The notes beneath the pieces are model-generated. The model searched no databases, was not told where the DNA came from, and saw only the letters and a list, made by a program, of their open reading frames with translations. A stretch of 32,191 nt of DNA, from positions 1 through 32,191 of the forward strand of contig JAJJLU010003771.1 in the NCBI GenBank assembly GCA_023807065.1. Reading direction: 5' to 3'. The number at the start of each line of letters is the position of its first letter. Position 1 is the stretch's first letter. The position numbers and the translations under genes are program-made. The stretch is from Isotricha intestinalis. Its lineage: Eukaryota > Ciliophora > Litostomatea > Vestibuliferida > Isotrichidae. Positions 10,284 through 19,453 of the stretch are shown in pieces.

Positions 10284-11039
10284 ATGGATAATAGTGAGAG
10301 AAAAATAAATATAAATGAAGAATCAAATTTAAAAAGAATAAAAGACAAAAAATATATAGAAGATTTAAAAAACAGAAATGAAATAAATAAGGAAAAAAAA
10401 AAAGAAGAAGAAAAAAAAGAATCAAATATCGGATATATAGAATTAAATGAAGAAAAAGAAAATACTATAGAAGAAGAAAAAAAAGAATATGAAAAAGAAA
10501 AAAAAATAGATAAATATATATATAGAAAAAAAGGAAGATGTTATTTTTTTTTTGGTGATAAAGATGGAAATCCATTATTTATAATAGGCCCTCAATGGTA
10601 TATGTATATAATATTAACATTATCAGTAAATTCATTTATATTATTTTATTCATTTTCATTAATTCCAAAAAAATATAATATAATTTTTAAATTAATAGGA
10701 TTAATCACATTATTTATTTTTCAAATTTCATATTCTATTACTTTCTTAATTAATCCAGGTTATCCTTTAAATACTTTTGAAAGAAAATTCGGTGAACCAA
10801 GATCTAATTATAGAATGTGTATTCAATGTAATTTTTGGGTTAAAGTTGATGAAAATGTTGTTCATTGTTCTGATTGTAAAATTTGTATTGAAGGTTATGA
10901 TCATCATTGTCCTTGGACTAGTAAATGTATTGGAAAAAACAATATATTTTTTTTTCATTGTTTTGTTGGGACAATTTGTTTTGCTTTTTTATATTTTATT
11001 GCTTTAATTTGTTTAATTATTGTTATAAAAGAAAAATAA
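10284..11039 (+). CDS. DHHC palmitoyltransferase, short C-terminus
   Basis: A DHHC cysteine-rich domain is clear at residues 177-222: C179, C182, H194, C195, C198, C201, then the active-site DHHC at 206-209 followed by [11 protein letters not shown]. It S-acylates cysteines of membrane-associated proteins, usually at Golgi, ER or plasma membrane. Residues 1-80 are Lys/Glu-rich and cytosolic-looking. Membrane helices lie at about 105-127, 134-157 and 222-247. The usual fourth helix and the TTxE/PaCCT region are absent: the protein stops with VIKEK after the third helix. No in-frame continuation exists in the 88 bases before the convergent neighbour's stop. It could be a genuinely short family member or a truncated copy. 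The small MGC-type acylated protein at 20794 is the sort of substrate such enzymes modify. Confidence 0.9.
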   Translation: MDNSERKININEESNLKRIKDKKYIEDLKNRNEINKEKKKEEEKKESNIGYIELNEEKENTIEEEKKEYEKEKKIDKYIYRKKGRCYFFFGDKDGNPLFIIGPQWYMYIILTLSVNSFILFYSFSLIPKKYNIIFKLIGLITLFIFQISYSITFLINPGYPLNTFERKFGEPRSNYRMCIQCNFWVKVDENVVHCSDCKICIEGYDHHCPWTSKCIGKNNIFFFHCFVGTICFAFLYFIALICLIIVIKEK

Positions 11040-11127
11040 TTTTTTTTTCTTTTATTATTTAAAATTTAATTGATAATAATTTAATAAATAAATAATAATA
11101 TTTTTTTTATGAGTAAATATTATTTAT

Positions 11128-12663
11128 TTATAATTTGTTTTCTTCATTAAATTTACTTATTTGTGTAAAATTTTGATTATATTTCATATTATAATGAATA
11201 GTTCTAAAACTACTTAAACTTTTACTTTCTTTTAATTTTTTTTCTTTATTATTTTGAACTTCAAATTCATCACCAATACTATAATCGCTATTATTATCAA
11301 TAATATCATCATTATTAAAAGAATTAGGTTCAATACTATCATTAAATCTTAAAACTTCAATTCTTTTTATTTTAATAATTTGATTTTTAGGTTTATTCTC
11401 ATTATTATAAAATTGATTAGATTTTAATTTATAATTATTATTAATATATACTTTCTTTATTGTATTAATTTTTTCTTTTTTTTGATTTAATGTACTTCTT
11501 GAAATTAATTTTGATATAGTATATAAAGGTTTTTTTGTTTTTTCAGATTCTGAAATATCAGTTGAAATTATTCCATTATTTATTATTGTATTACTTATAT
11601 TATTTATTTTATTATTTACTCTATAATTTATATTTATTGTTTGATTATATTTACTTTTTGGAACTTTAGATAATTTTTCCATTTCATTTTTAAAGTTTTG
11701 AAAAGATATTGATGATATTTGTTTTACTTGTCTTTCATTTCTTGGTGTTGATAAATTAGTCCCTTTTTGTTTTTTTATATTTTTTTTAAGGATTTTATTC
11801 TTTATTGGTTTTTTATATAATTCATTTTGTTTTAAAATTTCAATTAAATTTTTAATAGATGTTATTTTTTCATTTTTTATTTCATAAGAATTATTTGCTG
11901 AAAATATCTTTTTATAATCCTGAATTATATATGATATTTGTTGATTATAATCATATAATTTTTTTATATCTATTTCCATGTTTGAAATTTCTTTTTTTAA
12001 TATTTGTATTTCAGAAAATATTTTATTTTTTTTATCATTAATTTCTATTAATTTATTGTTATCTTTCTTAATTTCAATTTTTAAATCTAAAATTTTAAAA
12101 GAATTTTCAATAAAAGTCATTATTCTTTCAAAGGGATTATCTATTAATTTTCTAAATTTATTTATTGAAGATATAATTATTCTTTTTTTATTATTATAAT
12201 CTATTGGATTATTATCAATTAATAATTTATAATATTGAAATGTATTATATAATAAAAATTTTAATTCATCTTTATTTTCTAAAAGATAAATCAATTGATT
12301 TACTTGTTCATTATTAAAATTTATGAAAGTTAAAAATATTTCATTAATTATTTTATTTGAATTTTCTTTAAATTCATTTAAAAAATCTTGATTTATTGAT
12401 TTTAAAATTAATTTATGTTTTATCTTTAAAGGATTAAATTTATTATTTTCTTCTTCTATTTTAAATTCAAGTATTTTTATTGATTGTAGAAATTCTTTAT
12501 AGTTATTAGTTTTAATTTCTAAATTCTTTTTTTTACTTTGATAAATAATATTTGTTTCATCTAATTCTTTTTGTCTAGTATATAATTGAGAAGATAAATT
12601 ATTTGTGATTTCATCTTTTAAATTAAATGATTTTTTAGAAGGAATTTTGTTTATTGTTTTCAT
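11128..12663 (-). CDS. Coiled-coil protein of unknown function, 511 aa
   Basis: Residues about 20-260 are rich in Leu, Ile, Lys and Glu with heptad-like spacing (for example IFSEIQILKKEISNMEIDIK), interrupted near 90-160 by a less charged helical part. From about 290 on it is basic and Ser/Asn-rich, ending in an acidic patch (NDDIIDNNSDYSIGDEFEV) and a Ser-rich tail. No catalytic motif, membrane helix or signal peptide is seen. The composition suits a cytoskeletal or basal-body structural component, but that is guesswork. The gene ends 88 bases from the convergent DHHC gene and its start is divergent from PP2C. Confidence 0.75.
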   Translation of the reverse strand: MKTINKIPSKKSFNLKDEITNNLSSQLYTRQKELDETNIIYQSKKKNLEIKTNNYKEFLQSIKILEFKIEEENNKFNPLKIKHKLILKSINQDFLNEFKENSNKIINEIFLTFINFNNEQVNQLIYLLENKDELKFLLYNTFQYYKLLIDNNPIDYNNKKRIIISSINKFRKLIDNPFERIMTFIENSFKILDLKIEIKKDNNKLIEINDKKNKIFSEIQILKKEISNMEIDIKKLYDYNQQISYIIQDYKKIFSANNSYEIKNEKITSIKNLIEILKQNELYKKPIKNKILKKNIKKQKGTNLSTPRNERQVKQISSISFQNFKNEMEKLSKVPKSKYNQTININYRVNNKINNISNTIINNGIISTDISESEKTKKPLYTISKLISRSTLNQKKEKINTIKKVYINNNYKLKSNQFYNNENKPKNQIIKIKRIEVLRFNDSIEPNSFNNDDIIDNNSDYSIGDEFEVQNNKEKKLKESKSLSSFRTIHYNMKYNQNFTQISKFNEENKL

Positions 12664-12829
12664 TAATTTGAATTTTTTTAAAATTTATAAAATATAATTT
12701 AACGATATTAAATATTAAAGTATAAAATTAAAATACATAAAAAATATATAAGGAGAATAAAAAATAAATAAAAATTATTTGATAAATAAAAACATTTAAA
12801 AAAAATATATAAAAAAGAAGTAAAAAAAA
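12664..12829. promoter_or_regulatory. Divergent spacer between coiled-coil gene and PP2C
   Basis: These 166 bases carry both 5' flanks. The right half, just before the PP2C ATG, is a long A-rich, T-poor stretch, as is seen before several + strand starts here. No named motif is recognised. Confidence 0.4.
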
Positions 12830-13864
12830 ATGGATAAAAACTATAATATAGAGACAATAAAACAAAGTATACATCAGCAGCAGAAAATATTAATAAGAAG
12901 AACTTCAGATATAATCTCATCAAAAGACAAAGAAAATAAGAAGCCAGAAATAGAAGAAAGAAAGAAATCAAAAAGTCCATTTAAATTAATTCATAAGAAT
13001 TCTCAAATAAATAATTTAATAACTTCAAATTCAATATCATTAAATGAATTTAAGAAAAAATGTCCACCAACAAACAAAGCTTTTAAAGATTTTTCTTTAA
13101 TTCAATTTCAAAATCAAAATCATAGAAATTATATGGAAGATCGTTTTTCAATATTAATAAATTTTCCAAATAATGATAATTGTAAAGCACTTTTTGCAAT
13201 ATTTGATGGTCATGGAGGAAGTTCAGTAAGTGAATATCTTTGTAAAAATTATATAAATATATTTTTAAAATTATGTGAAAAATTCGAGAATAAAAATTAT
13301 GAAAAAATATTTCAAAAAAGCTTTTATTCTTTAGATGAAGAAATAAAAAAAATTCCAGGTTCTAATAAAATGGGATCAACAGGAACAATAATACTAATAA
13401 CAAAAGAGACAGATCAAATATTAGGAAGTCAAAAAATAATATATTGTGCAAATATAGGAGATACAAATTGTGAATTGTTTAGTAAAAATAATTGTAAGAA
13501 AATTTCATATGAACATAGATGTAATGATTTAAATGAAGAAAAAAGAATAAAAAAAAAAAATGGTAATATTATTAATGGAAGACTTGGAGGTATTATTTCT
13601 ATTACTCGATCTTTTGGAGATTTTAATTTAAAAGATTTTGGACTTATTTGTGAACCTAGTGTTAATAAAGTTAATGTTAATTTTAATGATCGATATTATT
13701 TAATTTTAGCTACTGATGGTGTTTGGGATTTTGTCTCCGAAGAAGATATTTTCTTTTTTACTATTAATCATAATGATTCTATGGATATTTGCAAAAATAT
13801 TGTTGATAAAGCTAAAAATAATGGTTCTACTGATAATATTACTTGTATAGTTATTGATTTATAA
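12830..13864 (+). CDS. PP2C-type (PPM) Ser/Thr protein phosphatase
   Basis: The PPM motifs are present in order: YMEDRF with the metal-linked MED at 102-104, FDGHGG at 125-130, GSTGT at 182-186, ANIGDTN at 207-213, ITRSFGD at 258-264, LATDGVWDF at 293-301 and STDNIT at 333-338. The metal-binding Asp residues of DGHGG, ATDG and DN are all kept, so it should be an active Mn/Mg-dependent phosphatase. Residues 1-85 form a basic, Ser/Lys-rich N-terminal extension of unknown role. The usual DHKP after the strand 7 region is EHRC here, a mild deviation. The catalytic domain has normal length and there is no membrane segment. It probably counters kinases in cytosolic signalling; the specific substrate is unknown. 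Confidence 0.95.
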   Translation: MDKNYNIETIKQSIHQQQKILIRRTSDIISSKDKENKKPEIEERKKSKSPFKLIHKNSQINNLITSNSISLNEFKKKCPPTNKAFKDFSLIQFQNQNHRNYMEDRFSILINFPNNDNCKALFAIFDGHGGSSVSEYLCKNYINIFLKLCEKFENKNYEKIFQKSFYSLDEEIKKIPGSNKMGSTGTIILITKETDQILGSQKIIYCANIGDTNCELFSKNNCKKISYEHRCNDLNEEKRIKKKNGNIINGRLGGIISITRSFGDFNLKDFGLICEPSVNKVNVNFNDRYYLILATDGVWDFVSEEDIFFFTINHNDSMDICKNIVDKAKNNGSTDNITCIVIDL

Positions 13865-14047
13865 ATATTTTTTTTATTAAAAAAGGGAATTTAATTTTTT
13901 TTTTAATTGAATGAGGTTTTTTATTGAAATTTTTTTATAATAAGTTTGCAGAGGGAATATATTTTTAATTTTTATTATTTATTGATTTGAAAAATAAATA
14001 TATAAACATATATTTCACTCTTTTCATTTTTATCATAATTTATTAGG

Positions 14048-14232
14048 ATGAAATTTAATATATTGTTAATTATAATTTTTCCTCATTTAATTCTTAATTA
14101 TCCATAAAAACTAGATATAGAAGAAATCTTCTTTCTAATTATAAAATGAAATCTACTTTGAATAATTTAAAAAAATTAGAATATTTATTAATGAATAATG
14201 ATAAATATCATAAAATTGGAAATAAAAAATAA
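14048..14232 (+). CDS. Possible 44-aa spliced small protein
   Basis: An ATG at 14048 is followed after 17 nt by a GT-AG segment of 50 nt (14065-14114, containing in-frame stops). Removing it gives an open frame to TAA at 14230: MKFNILYRRNLLSNY, then LNNLKKLEYLLMNNDKYHKI. The product is basic and helical-looking. A Leu-Tyr-Arg triplet at residues 6-8 and a later LEYLL recall LYR-type mitochondrial assembly factors, but spacing and length do not fit well, so I do not assign it. The intron starts gttaat rather than the gtaag/gtaaa of the firmer cases. An unspliced 28-codon ORF from 14146 is the alternative; chance is also possible. Confidence 0.3.
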
Positions 14233-14318
14233 AAAAATAAAATTATAAAAAAATATAATCAAATACATTTCCAAAAAAATAAAAATTTAAAATTAAAAAA
14301 ATAAAAAATAAAAAATAA

Positions 14319-15512
14319 ATGAAAAAAACAGGAGTAATTCCTCCACATTTAATATATTTTCTTCAAAATGAAGGAATAGAAGTGATAAAAATATATTCAA
14401 GTAATTTTATATCAAAAGATTCATATGATAGATTCATTGTAAAATTTCCATTTGGTGTAACAACATTAAACATACAAGTAATATTTGATAATACAGATAT
14501 ATCTTCTCCTCCAGATTTTATTTTATTAAATAACTTTGATTATATAATAGATTACGATAAAATAATTAATGAATGGGTATTTAGAGAAAGTTCATCTTTA
14601 TATAATTCTTTATTATTAATTAAAAAAATATATGAAGAAAAACAACAAAATAAATTACTTGAAATAATATCACATGAAATAAATAAAGAAAATCAATATC
14701 AAGGAAATAAGGAAAATAGTAATTATCCTTATATTTTACAATTATATAATCATTTAAAAGGTTGTATTGAAAAATATAGAAATTTACCTAAAAATAATCG
14801 TTTTTTAGATATTCAATTAATTTATAATAACAATGAAAAATATTCAAATAATTTAAATAATAAAGATCAATTAACATCAGTTAAATTTAGTTATCCTTTA
14901 GATTGTTTAATTAGAAAAAGAGATATTATTAGAGCTCCAATATTATCAATTTCAATTAATGTTAATTATCAAAGTGATTTTACTTATGAATTAATATTAC
15001 CAAAATTTGTTTCTCATGAGGTGATAAATTTAAAAAAAAATATTGGAAAATTAGTTAATTTTAAACAACATATTAAATATGTTGAACAAGGAATTTTAGA
15101 TTCTTGTGAAATAATGAGAAATAGAGAATTTATTATTTCTAAAATTATTGAAAGTAATATTGGTTATCCTATTCAAATTGATACTCTTGGATTTTTAACT
15201 TTAATTTTATATTTTCATTATTCAAAAACTATTATTAATCAAACTCAAAGTCAAAATATTAATAATTTTCAAAATAATCAAAGTAAATCTTCGAAAAATT
15301 TAGATTTTAATTTTTTAATATATTTCCTATTTAATAAAGAAGATAATTCTAAACTTGAATTACAAATTGTTGATTGTGATCAATTAAATATTTTACAAAG
15401 AAAAAAAATTGATTTTGGAATAAGTGAAAGAGAAATTAATAATGTTTTACATTTAATTGCTTCTAATATTATGGATTGTATTCAAAGTAAGAAAAAACCA
15501 AAAAATAAATAA
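14319..15512 (+). CDS. BABAM2: BRE/BABAM2-like subunit of BRISC/BRCA1-A deubiquitinase complexes
   Basis: The N-terminal third follows the BRE family closely. YDRFIVKFPFGVTTLNIQVI and then SSPPDFILLNNFDYIIDY (residues 36-79) parallel the animal DRFKLHIPY...LKWDIIF...PPDFIFGEDAEFLPD region. This is a ubiquitin E2 variant (UEV)-like domain without a catalytic Cys. A second UEV-like half spans about 200-397, including LSISINVNYQSDFTYEL, a helix with IKYVEQGI and a C-terminal ICDQLNI-type region. The length, 397, is close to the usual 383-415. BRE is the scaffold that binds MERIT40 and BRCC36 in complexes cleaving K63-linked ubiquitin chains. The + strand context (PP2C before, coiled coil after) adds nothing on function. 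Partners are not in this window. Confidence 0.82.
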   Translation: MKKTGVIPPHLIYFLQNEGIEVIKIYSSNFISKDSYDRFIVKFPFGVTTLNIQVIFDNTDISSPPDFILLNNFDYIIDYDKIINEWVFRESSSLYNSLLLIKKIYEEKQQNKLLEIISHEINKENQYQGNKENSNYPYILQLYNHLKGCIEKYRNLPKNNRFLDIQLIYNNNEKYSNNLNNKDQLTSVKFSYPLDCLIRKRDIIRAPILSISINVNYQSDFTYELILPKFVSHEVINLKKNIGKLVNFKQHIKYVEQGILDSCEIMRNREFIISKIIESNIGYPIQIDTLGFLTLILYFHYSKTIINQTQSQNINNFQNNQSKSSKNLDFNFLIYFLFNKEDNSKLELQIVDCDQLNILQRKKIDFGISEREINNVLHLIASNIMDCIQSKKKPKNK

Positions 15513-15731
15513 TAATATTAATATTTATATTTAAATTATTTCTAATAATATTATATACATTTTTCAATAAGTTATTTATTTCTATTTTATGTTTTTAATT
15601 CAATTCAATATTAAATTTATTTTTGTTATCTTTATTTAAAATCATAATTTAAATGATTTAAATTTAAAATTAAAAAAAATTTTTTTTTGATTTATTAATT
15701 CTAAATTTTTTTAAATTAATAAATAAAAATA

Positions 15732-17960
15732 ATGGATAAAGGAAAAGATTTTTCAAATTCAAAAAATAAATATATGGATAAGAAAAGAAAAACCGTAGAA
15801 TCAAAAGTAAATTATTTAAATTTATCTCAATTGAATGGAGGTATATTAAGTCCAATAAATGGAAAAAATAAAATGTTAAATCAAGAAAAAGAAAAATCTT
15901 TCACAAATGAAAATATAAAATTAAAATCAGATTTTCATTTTAATAAAAATGAAAGATATAATAATGACAATATGAGTAAAGATTATAATTCAGTAAATTC
16001 AAAAGGAAAAATAATAAATTATATAATGAAAAAAGATAAAAGGAAAATAAATACAAATAATTCAAATAATAGTATAGTAATAAAATCAAAAAGTGCAAAA
16101 AAATTATTAGAAAATTCCACAATAAGAAGAAGTCATAATAATTCTTCAGTATTTAAAACAAATAGTCAAAATAATATTAATAATAATATAAATGGAAATC
16201 AATGTATAGAAATATTTTTAGCAAAAGAAATATTACAATTCTTAGAAGATATGAAAAATCTTCAAATTAGTATTTGTAAAAGAGAACCAAATATAAAGGA
16301 ATTAAAAAGGGATTTTGAAAGAAAAAAAATAAATTTATATCAAGAAGCTTTAAAATTTACTAAAAATGAATCAAATAATAATTTATTTGATAATCGTTCT
16401 TATAGTTCTTTTTTTAGTTCAAATTCTGCTTTAACAATAAGTACTCCTTTAACTAATTTAAATAATAATAATCAAAATGTTAAAGAATTAACAGATTTAA
16501 TTTCTGTTCTTAGGAATTCTTTAAAAGATATTAAATCAAATTCCAAATTTATTACTTCTCAATTAAGAACTGAAATTAATAATTTAAATAATAAAATTTT
16601 AAAACAAATGGATTCTATTAATCAATATGAAAAAAATTTAATTAATAATTTAAATTCAATTAAAGGAATTTATAAATTATTGAAAAATTATTCTAATTTC
16701 AATTCTGTTATGGATTCTATTCAAAGTCAAAATTCTTTTTCTTATAATTTAAATCAATGTGATAATAAATTTGAATGGTATGAAGGAGAAATAAAGAAAA
16801 TTATTAACGGATTTGAAAATAAAAATCGTTTTCAAAATGGTAATAATGAAAATAATAATATTATTAAAATTAATGAAAAATATTCTAATAGTGATAATAA
16901 AGACATTAATAAATTATATTATAATATTAAAAATTATTATTTTGAAATAATAGAAATAATAAAACCTTATATTAATGAAGAAGAAATAGAAAATGAATTA
17001 AATGATGACATTGATATAAAAAATAAGATTGAAGAAGATATGATTATAAAATGTTTAGAAACTTTAAAAAAATATATAAAAACATTTCCAATGAAAATAG
17101 ATAATTTTAATATAGAAAAAGAAAATTTAGAAAGAGAAATAAATAATTTAAGAATTCAATGTGAAACATATAAAATTGCACTTAATAACACAGTAATAAA
17201 TAAAATGAAATATAATAATAAAATTGAAGAAGAAGAAGATAATTTTATTGAATCAGAAAATTATAGAAAATTAAATAATGATTTATTAGTAATTCAAAAT
17301 GATTTATTACAAAAATTAGAAATGAAAGATATTGAAAATGAAAGAAATCAAGAAACAATAAATGATCTTTTAAAATTAAATGATAGAATAGAAAAAGAAG
17401 AAAGGAATAATAATATAGAATTATTAAATAATGTTTCAGAAGAAAAATATAGATATCTCTTAAATTTATTTACTAATGAACAAGATCAAAATAAGCAATT
17501 AAAAAGTGATTATCTTCATTTAATTCAAGATTTATCAAATTATATTGAAAATGGAAATAAAATTTCAATTGATATAAATAAATTAAATATTTATAAAACT
17601 AAGAAAATTTCAAATGAATTAAAATTTGAAGAAGATGATTCTAATGATTTAGGAAGAATCAACGAAAATGATTTATTAACTGATAAATCTTCTTTTTCAA
17701 ATAAAAATAATAATAATAAAAATTCAAATATTAAAGATGAAGAAATAATAAATAAAAATGAATTTGAAATTTTAAATAAAAAATTAAATGATGCTAATAA
17801 TATTATTTCTAATTTAAATAATGCTATTATTAAATTATTTTATGATGTCATTTTTTCTAATAAAGGAAAAGAGTTGTTTAATTTAATTTTTAAATTATTG
17901 AATTTTAGTGAAGATAAAATTAATAAGTTATTCTTAGAAAAGGAAAAATTAAAAAAATGA
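15732..17960 (+). CDS. Coiled-coil, Asn-rich protein of unknown function, 742 aa
   Basis: Residues 1-150 are basic, Asn/Ser-rich and probably disordered. A helical segment follows near 155-200 (CIEIFLAKEILQFLEDMKNL). Coiled-coil stretches are seen at about 250-310 (LTDLISVLRNSLKDIKSN...), 455-570 (NIEKENLEREINNLRIQCET) and at the C-terminus (KLNDANNIISNLNNAIIKLF). No enzyme motif, signal peptide or membrane helix is visible. The organisation suggests a centrosomal, basal-body or other structural protein; I do not recognise the family. It ends with TGA, one of only two TGA stops in this window. Reading TGA as sense would add only nine codons before a TAA. Confidence 0.75.
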   Translation: MDKGKDFSNSKNKYMDKKRKTVESKVNYLNLSQLNGGILSPINGKNKMLNQEKEKSFTNENIKLKSDFHFNKNERYNNDNMSKDYNSVNSKGKIINYIMKKDKRKINTNNSNNSIVIKSKSAKKLLENSTIRRSHNNSSVFKTNSQNNINNNINGNQCIEIFLAKEILQFLEDMKNLQISICKREPNIKELKRDFERKKINLYQEALKFTKNESNNNLFDNRSYSSFFSSNSALTISTPLTNLNNNNQNVKELTDLISVLRNSLKDIKSNSKFITSQLRTEINNLNNKILKQMDSINQYEKNLINNLNSIKGIYKLLKNYSNFNSVMDSIQSQNSFSYNLNQCDNKFEWYEGEIKKIINGFENKNRFQNGNNENNNIIKINEKYSNSDNKDINKLYYNIKNYYFEIIEIIKPYINEEEIENELNDDIDIKNKIEEDMIIKCLETLKKYIKTFPMKIDNFNIEKENLEREINNLRIQCETYKIALNNTVINKMKYNNKIEEEEDNFIESENYRKLNNDLLVIQNDLLQKLEMKDIENERNQETINDLLKLNDRIEKEERNNNIELLNNVSEEKYRYLLNLFTNEQDQNKQLKSDYLHLIQDLSNYIENGNKISIDINKLNIYKTKKISNELKFEEDDSNDLGRINENDLLTDKSSFSNKNNNNKNSNIKDEEIINKNEFEILNKKLNDANNIISNLNNAIIKLFYDVIFSNKGKELFNLIFKLLNFSEDKINKLFLEKEKLKK

Positions 17961-18502
17961 AAAAATTTCACAAAAAATAATTTATTTTAATAGTTATAAA
18001 TTTTTTAAAGAAAACCAATTATAAGTAATTTATATTAATATATTTTGCTTTACAATAAAAATAAATCAAAAAATACTATTAAATAAATACTTATATAAAA
18101 TTTCAAAAATTTAGTAAAAAATTAATATTTTAATTATTTAAAAAATTAAACATAAAATAAATTTAAAGTGTTGTTTTTAAACATTGAAAAATATATTAAG
18201 ATAAAAAATAAAAGAGATTTTAACGATAAAATCGATTGAAATAATAAACACAAGACAAATAAACTTAAAATAATATAAAATTGGGAAAATTTAAAATAAT
18301 AATATATTTGAAAATAACAATAAAAATATTTATATATTATATATAAAAACAAAAAAATACATAAAAAGTTAAAATAAATATAATTCATTAATATCTATTT
18401 TTAAAATAAAACTTAATTGAATAATTATTTAAAGAATAAACACTTTTATTATTTTCATGCTTTTTTCAAAGGAAGATTAAAAAATAAATATTTTATTTAA
18501 AT
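17961..18502. other. Convergent 3' spacer, nothing convincing
   Basis: This is 542 bases between two convergent genes. An 80-codon - strand ORF (18146-18388) encodes an implausibly Phe/Tyr/Leu-rich chain, as expected from the complement of A-rich DNA. No RNA gene is visible. Poly-A signals cannot be told from the background. Confidence 0.45.
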
Positions 18503-19453
18503 TTAATTATTAATTGATGATGATACTTCAAATTTTCCTTCAACTTCTTTTCCATTTAGTAAAATATTAACATAAAAAAAATGTAATTCTTCAGGAGTAT
18601 CAATATTTTTAATATTATAGATTTCATTATCATTACTTAAATTTGAATTAATAGATTTAGTGATTTTTTTATTTATTGAACTTTGCATAGAACCAATTTG
18701 AGAATTATTACTATTTGCTTTATTATTTTTTTTTTCATTTTGAAAAGAAATAATATTTATATTTGAAGGATTTTTTTGATTCACTCTTTTATATAATTGA
18801 TTATAACACACTTTAATATTATTCATTGATGAAAAGGAAAAAGGTTCATTAAAATTTTCATTTGACATTGAAAAGTTAATTTTATTATTTTTATTATTAT
18901 ATTCTGTTTTAAAAGTATTTGTTTTAAAATTTATTGTATTTTTTAAAATATTTGAAGTTGAATTATTTCCTGAAAAATAATCATTTTCTTTAAAAAAATT
19001 TCTTTTATTTCTATAATTTTTAATATTTAAATTTTTCATTAAATAATTTTTGGGAGAAGAATAAATTCCTATATTTTTCTTACTACCATTTGCACTATTT
19101 ACATTTGAAGAAAATTGAGAAAACGTTGATGTTGGAGAATTTGATGTTGATTTTTTTATAATATTATTTTTCTTATTTATCTTATAATTGTTTCTTTTTG
19201 CTTTTTTTGAATAATTAAAGTTTCTATTTGAAGAATTACTTCTTAATAAATCAGTTATTAAATTATTATTTTTTAAATTAGTAATATTTGAATTGTAATT
19301 ATTCAATTGTAATTTAGAATTATTATTATTCCCTTTTTTTACCTTATTTGAATCTGATAATAAATTTGTCATATTTAATTTTGTTTGTGTCGTTGGTGAC
19401 ATAAAAGTAATGTTTTTTAGTTTTAAATTTTTTTTATTTAAACTGGAAGTCAT
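18503..19453 (-). CDS. Low-complexity Asn/Ser/Lys-rich protein, 316 aa
   Basis: The protein is mostly disordered-looking: Asn, Ser, Lys and Thr dominate from residue 1 to about 285. Short Ser-Pro or Thr-Pro sites (FMSPTTQTK, STSNSPTSTFSQFSS, YSSPKNYL) could be kinase targets. Only the C-terminal 30 residues look ordered: IDTPEELHFFYVNILLNGKE followed by VEGKFEVSS. That ending could be a short conserved binding motif. No domain is recognised. The open frame of 316 codons in such stop-rich DNA, with a clear ATG and TAA, supports a real gene. Confidence 0.7.
   Translation of the reverse strand: MTSSLNKKNLKLKNITFMSPTTQTKLNMTNLLSDSNKVKKGNNNNSKLQLNNYNSNITNLKNNNLITDLLRSNSSNRNFNYSKKAKRNNYKINKKNNIIKKSTSNSPTSTFSQFSSNVNSANGSKKNIGIYSSPKNYLMKNLNIKNYRNKRNFFKENDYFSGNNSTSNILKNTINFKTNTFKTEYNNKNNKINFSMSNENFNEPFSFSSMNNIKVCYNQLYKRVNQKNPSNINIISFQNEKKNNKANSNNSQIGSMQSSINKKITKSINSNLSNDNEIYNIKNIDTPEELHFFYVNILLNGKEVEGKFEVSSSINN

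Noticed and set aside
18146..18388. 80-codon minus-strand ORF, very hydrophobic
   Set aside because: Phe/Tyr/Leu/Ile-only composition is what the complement of A-rich spacer gives. It lies in a convergent 3' spacer and has no recognisable pattern.
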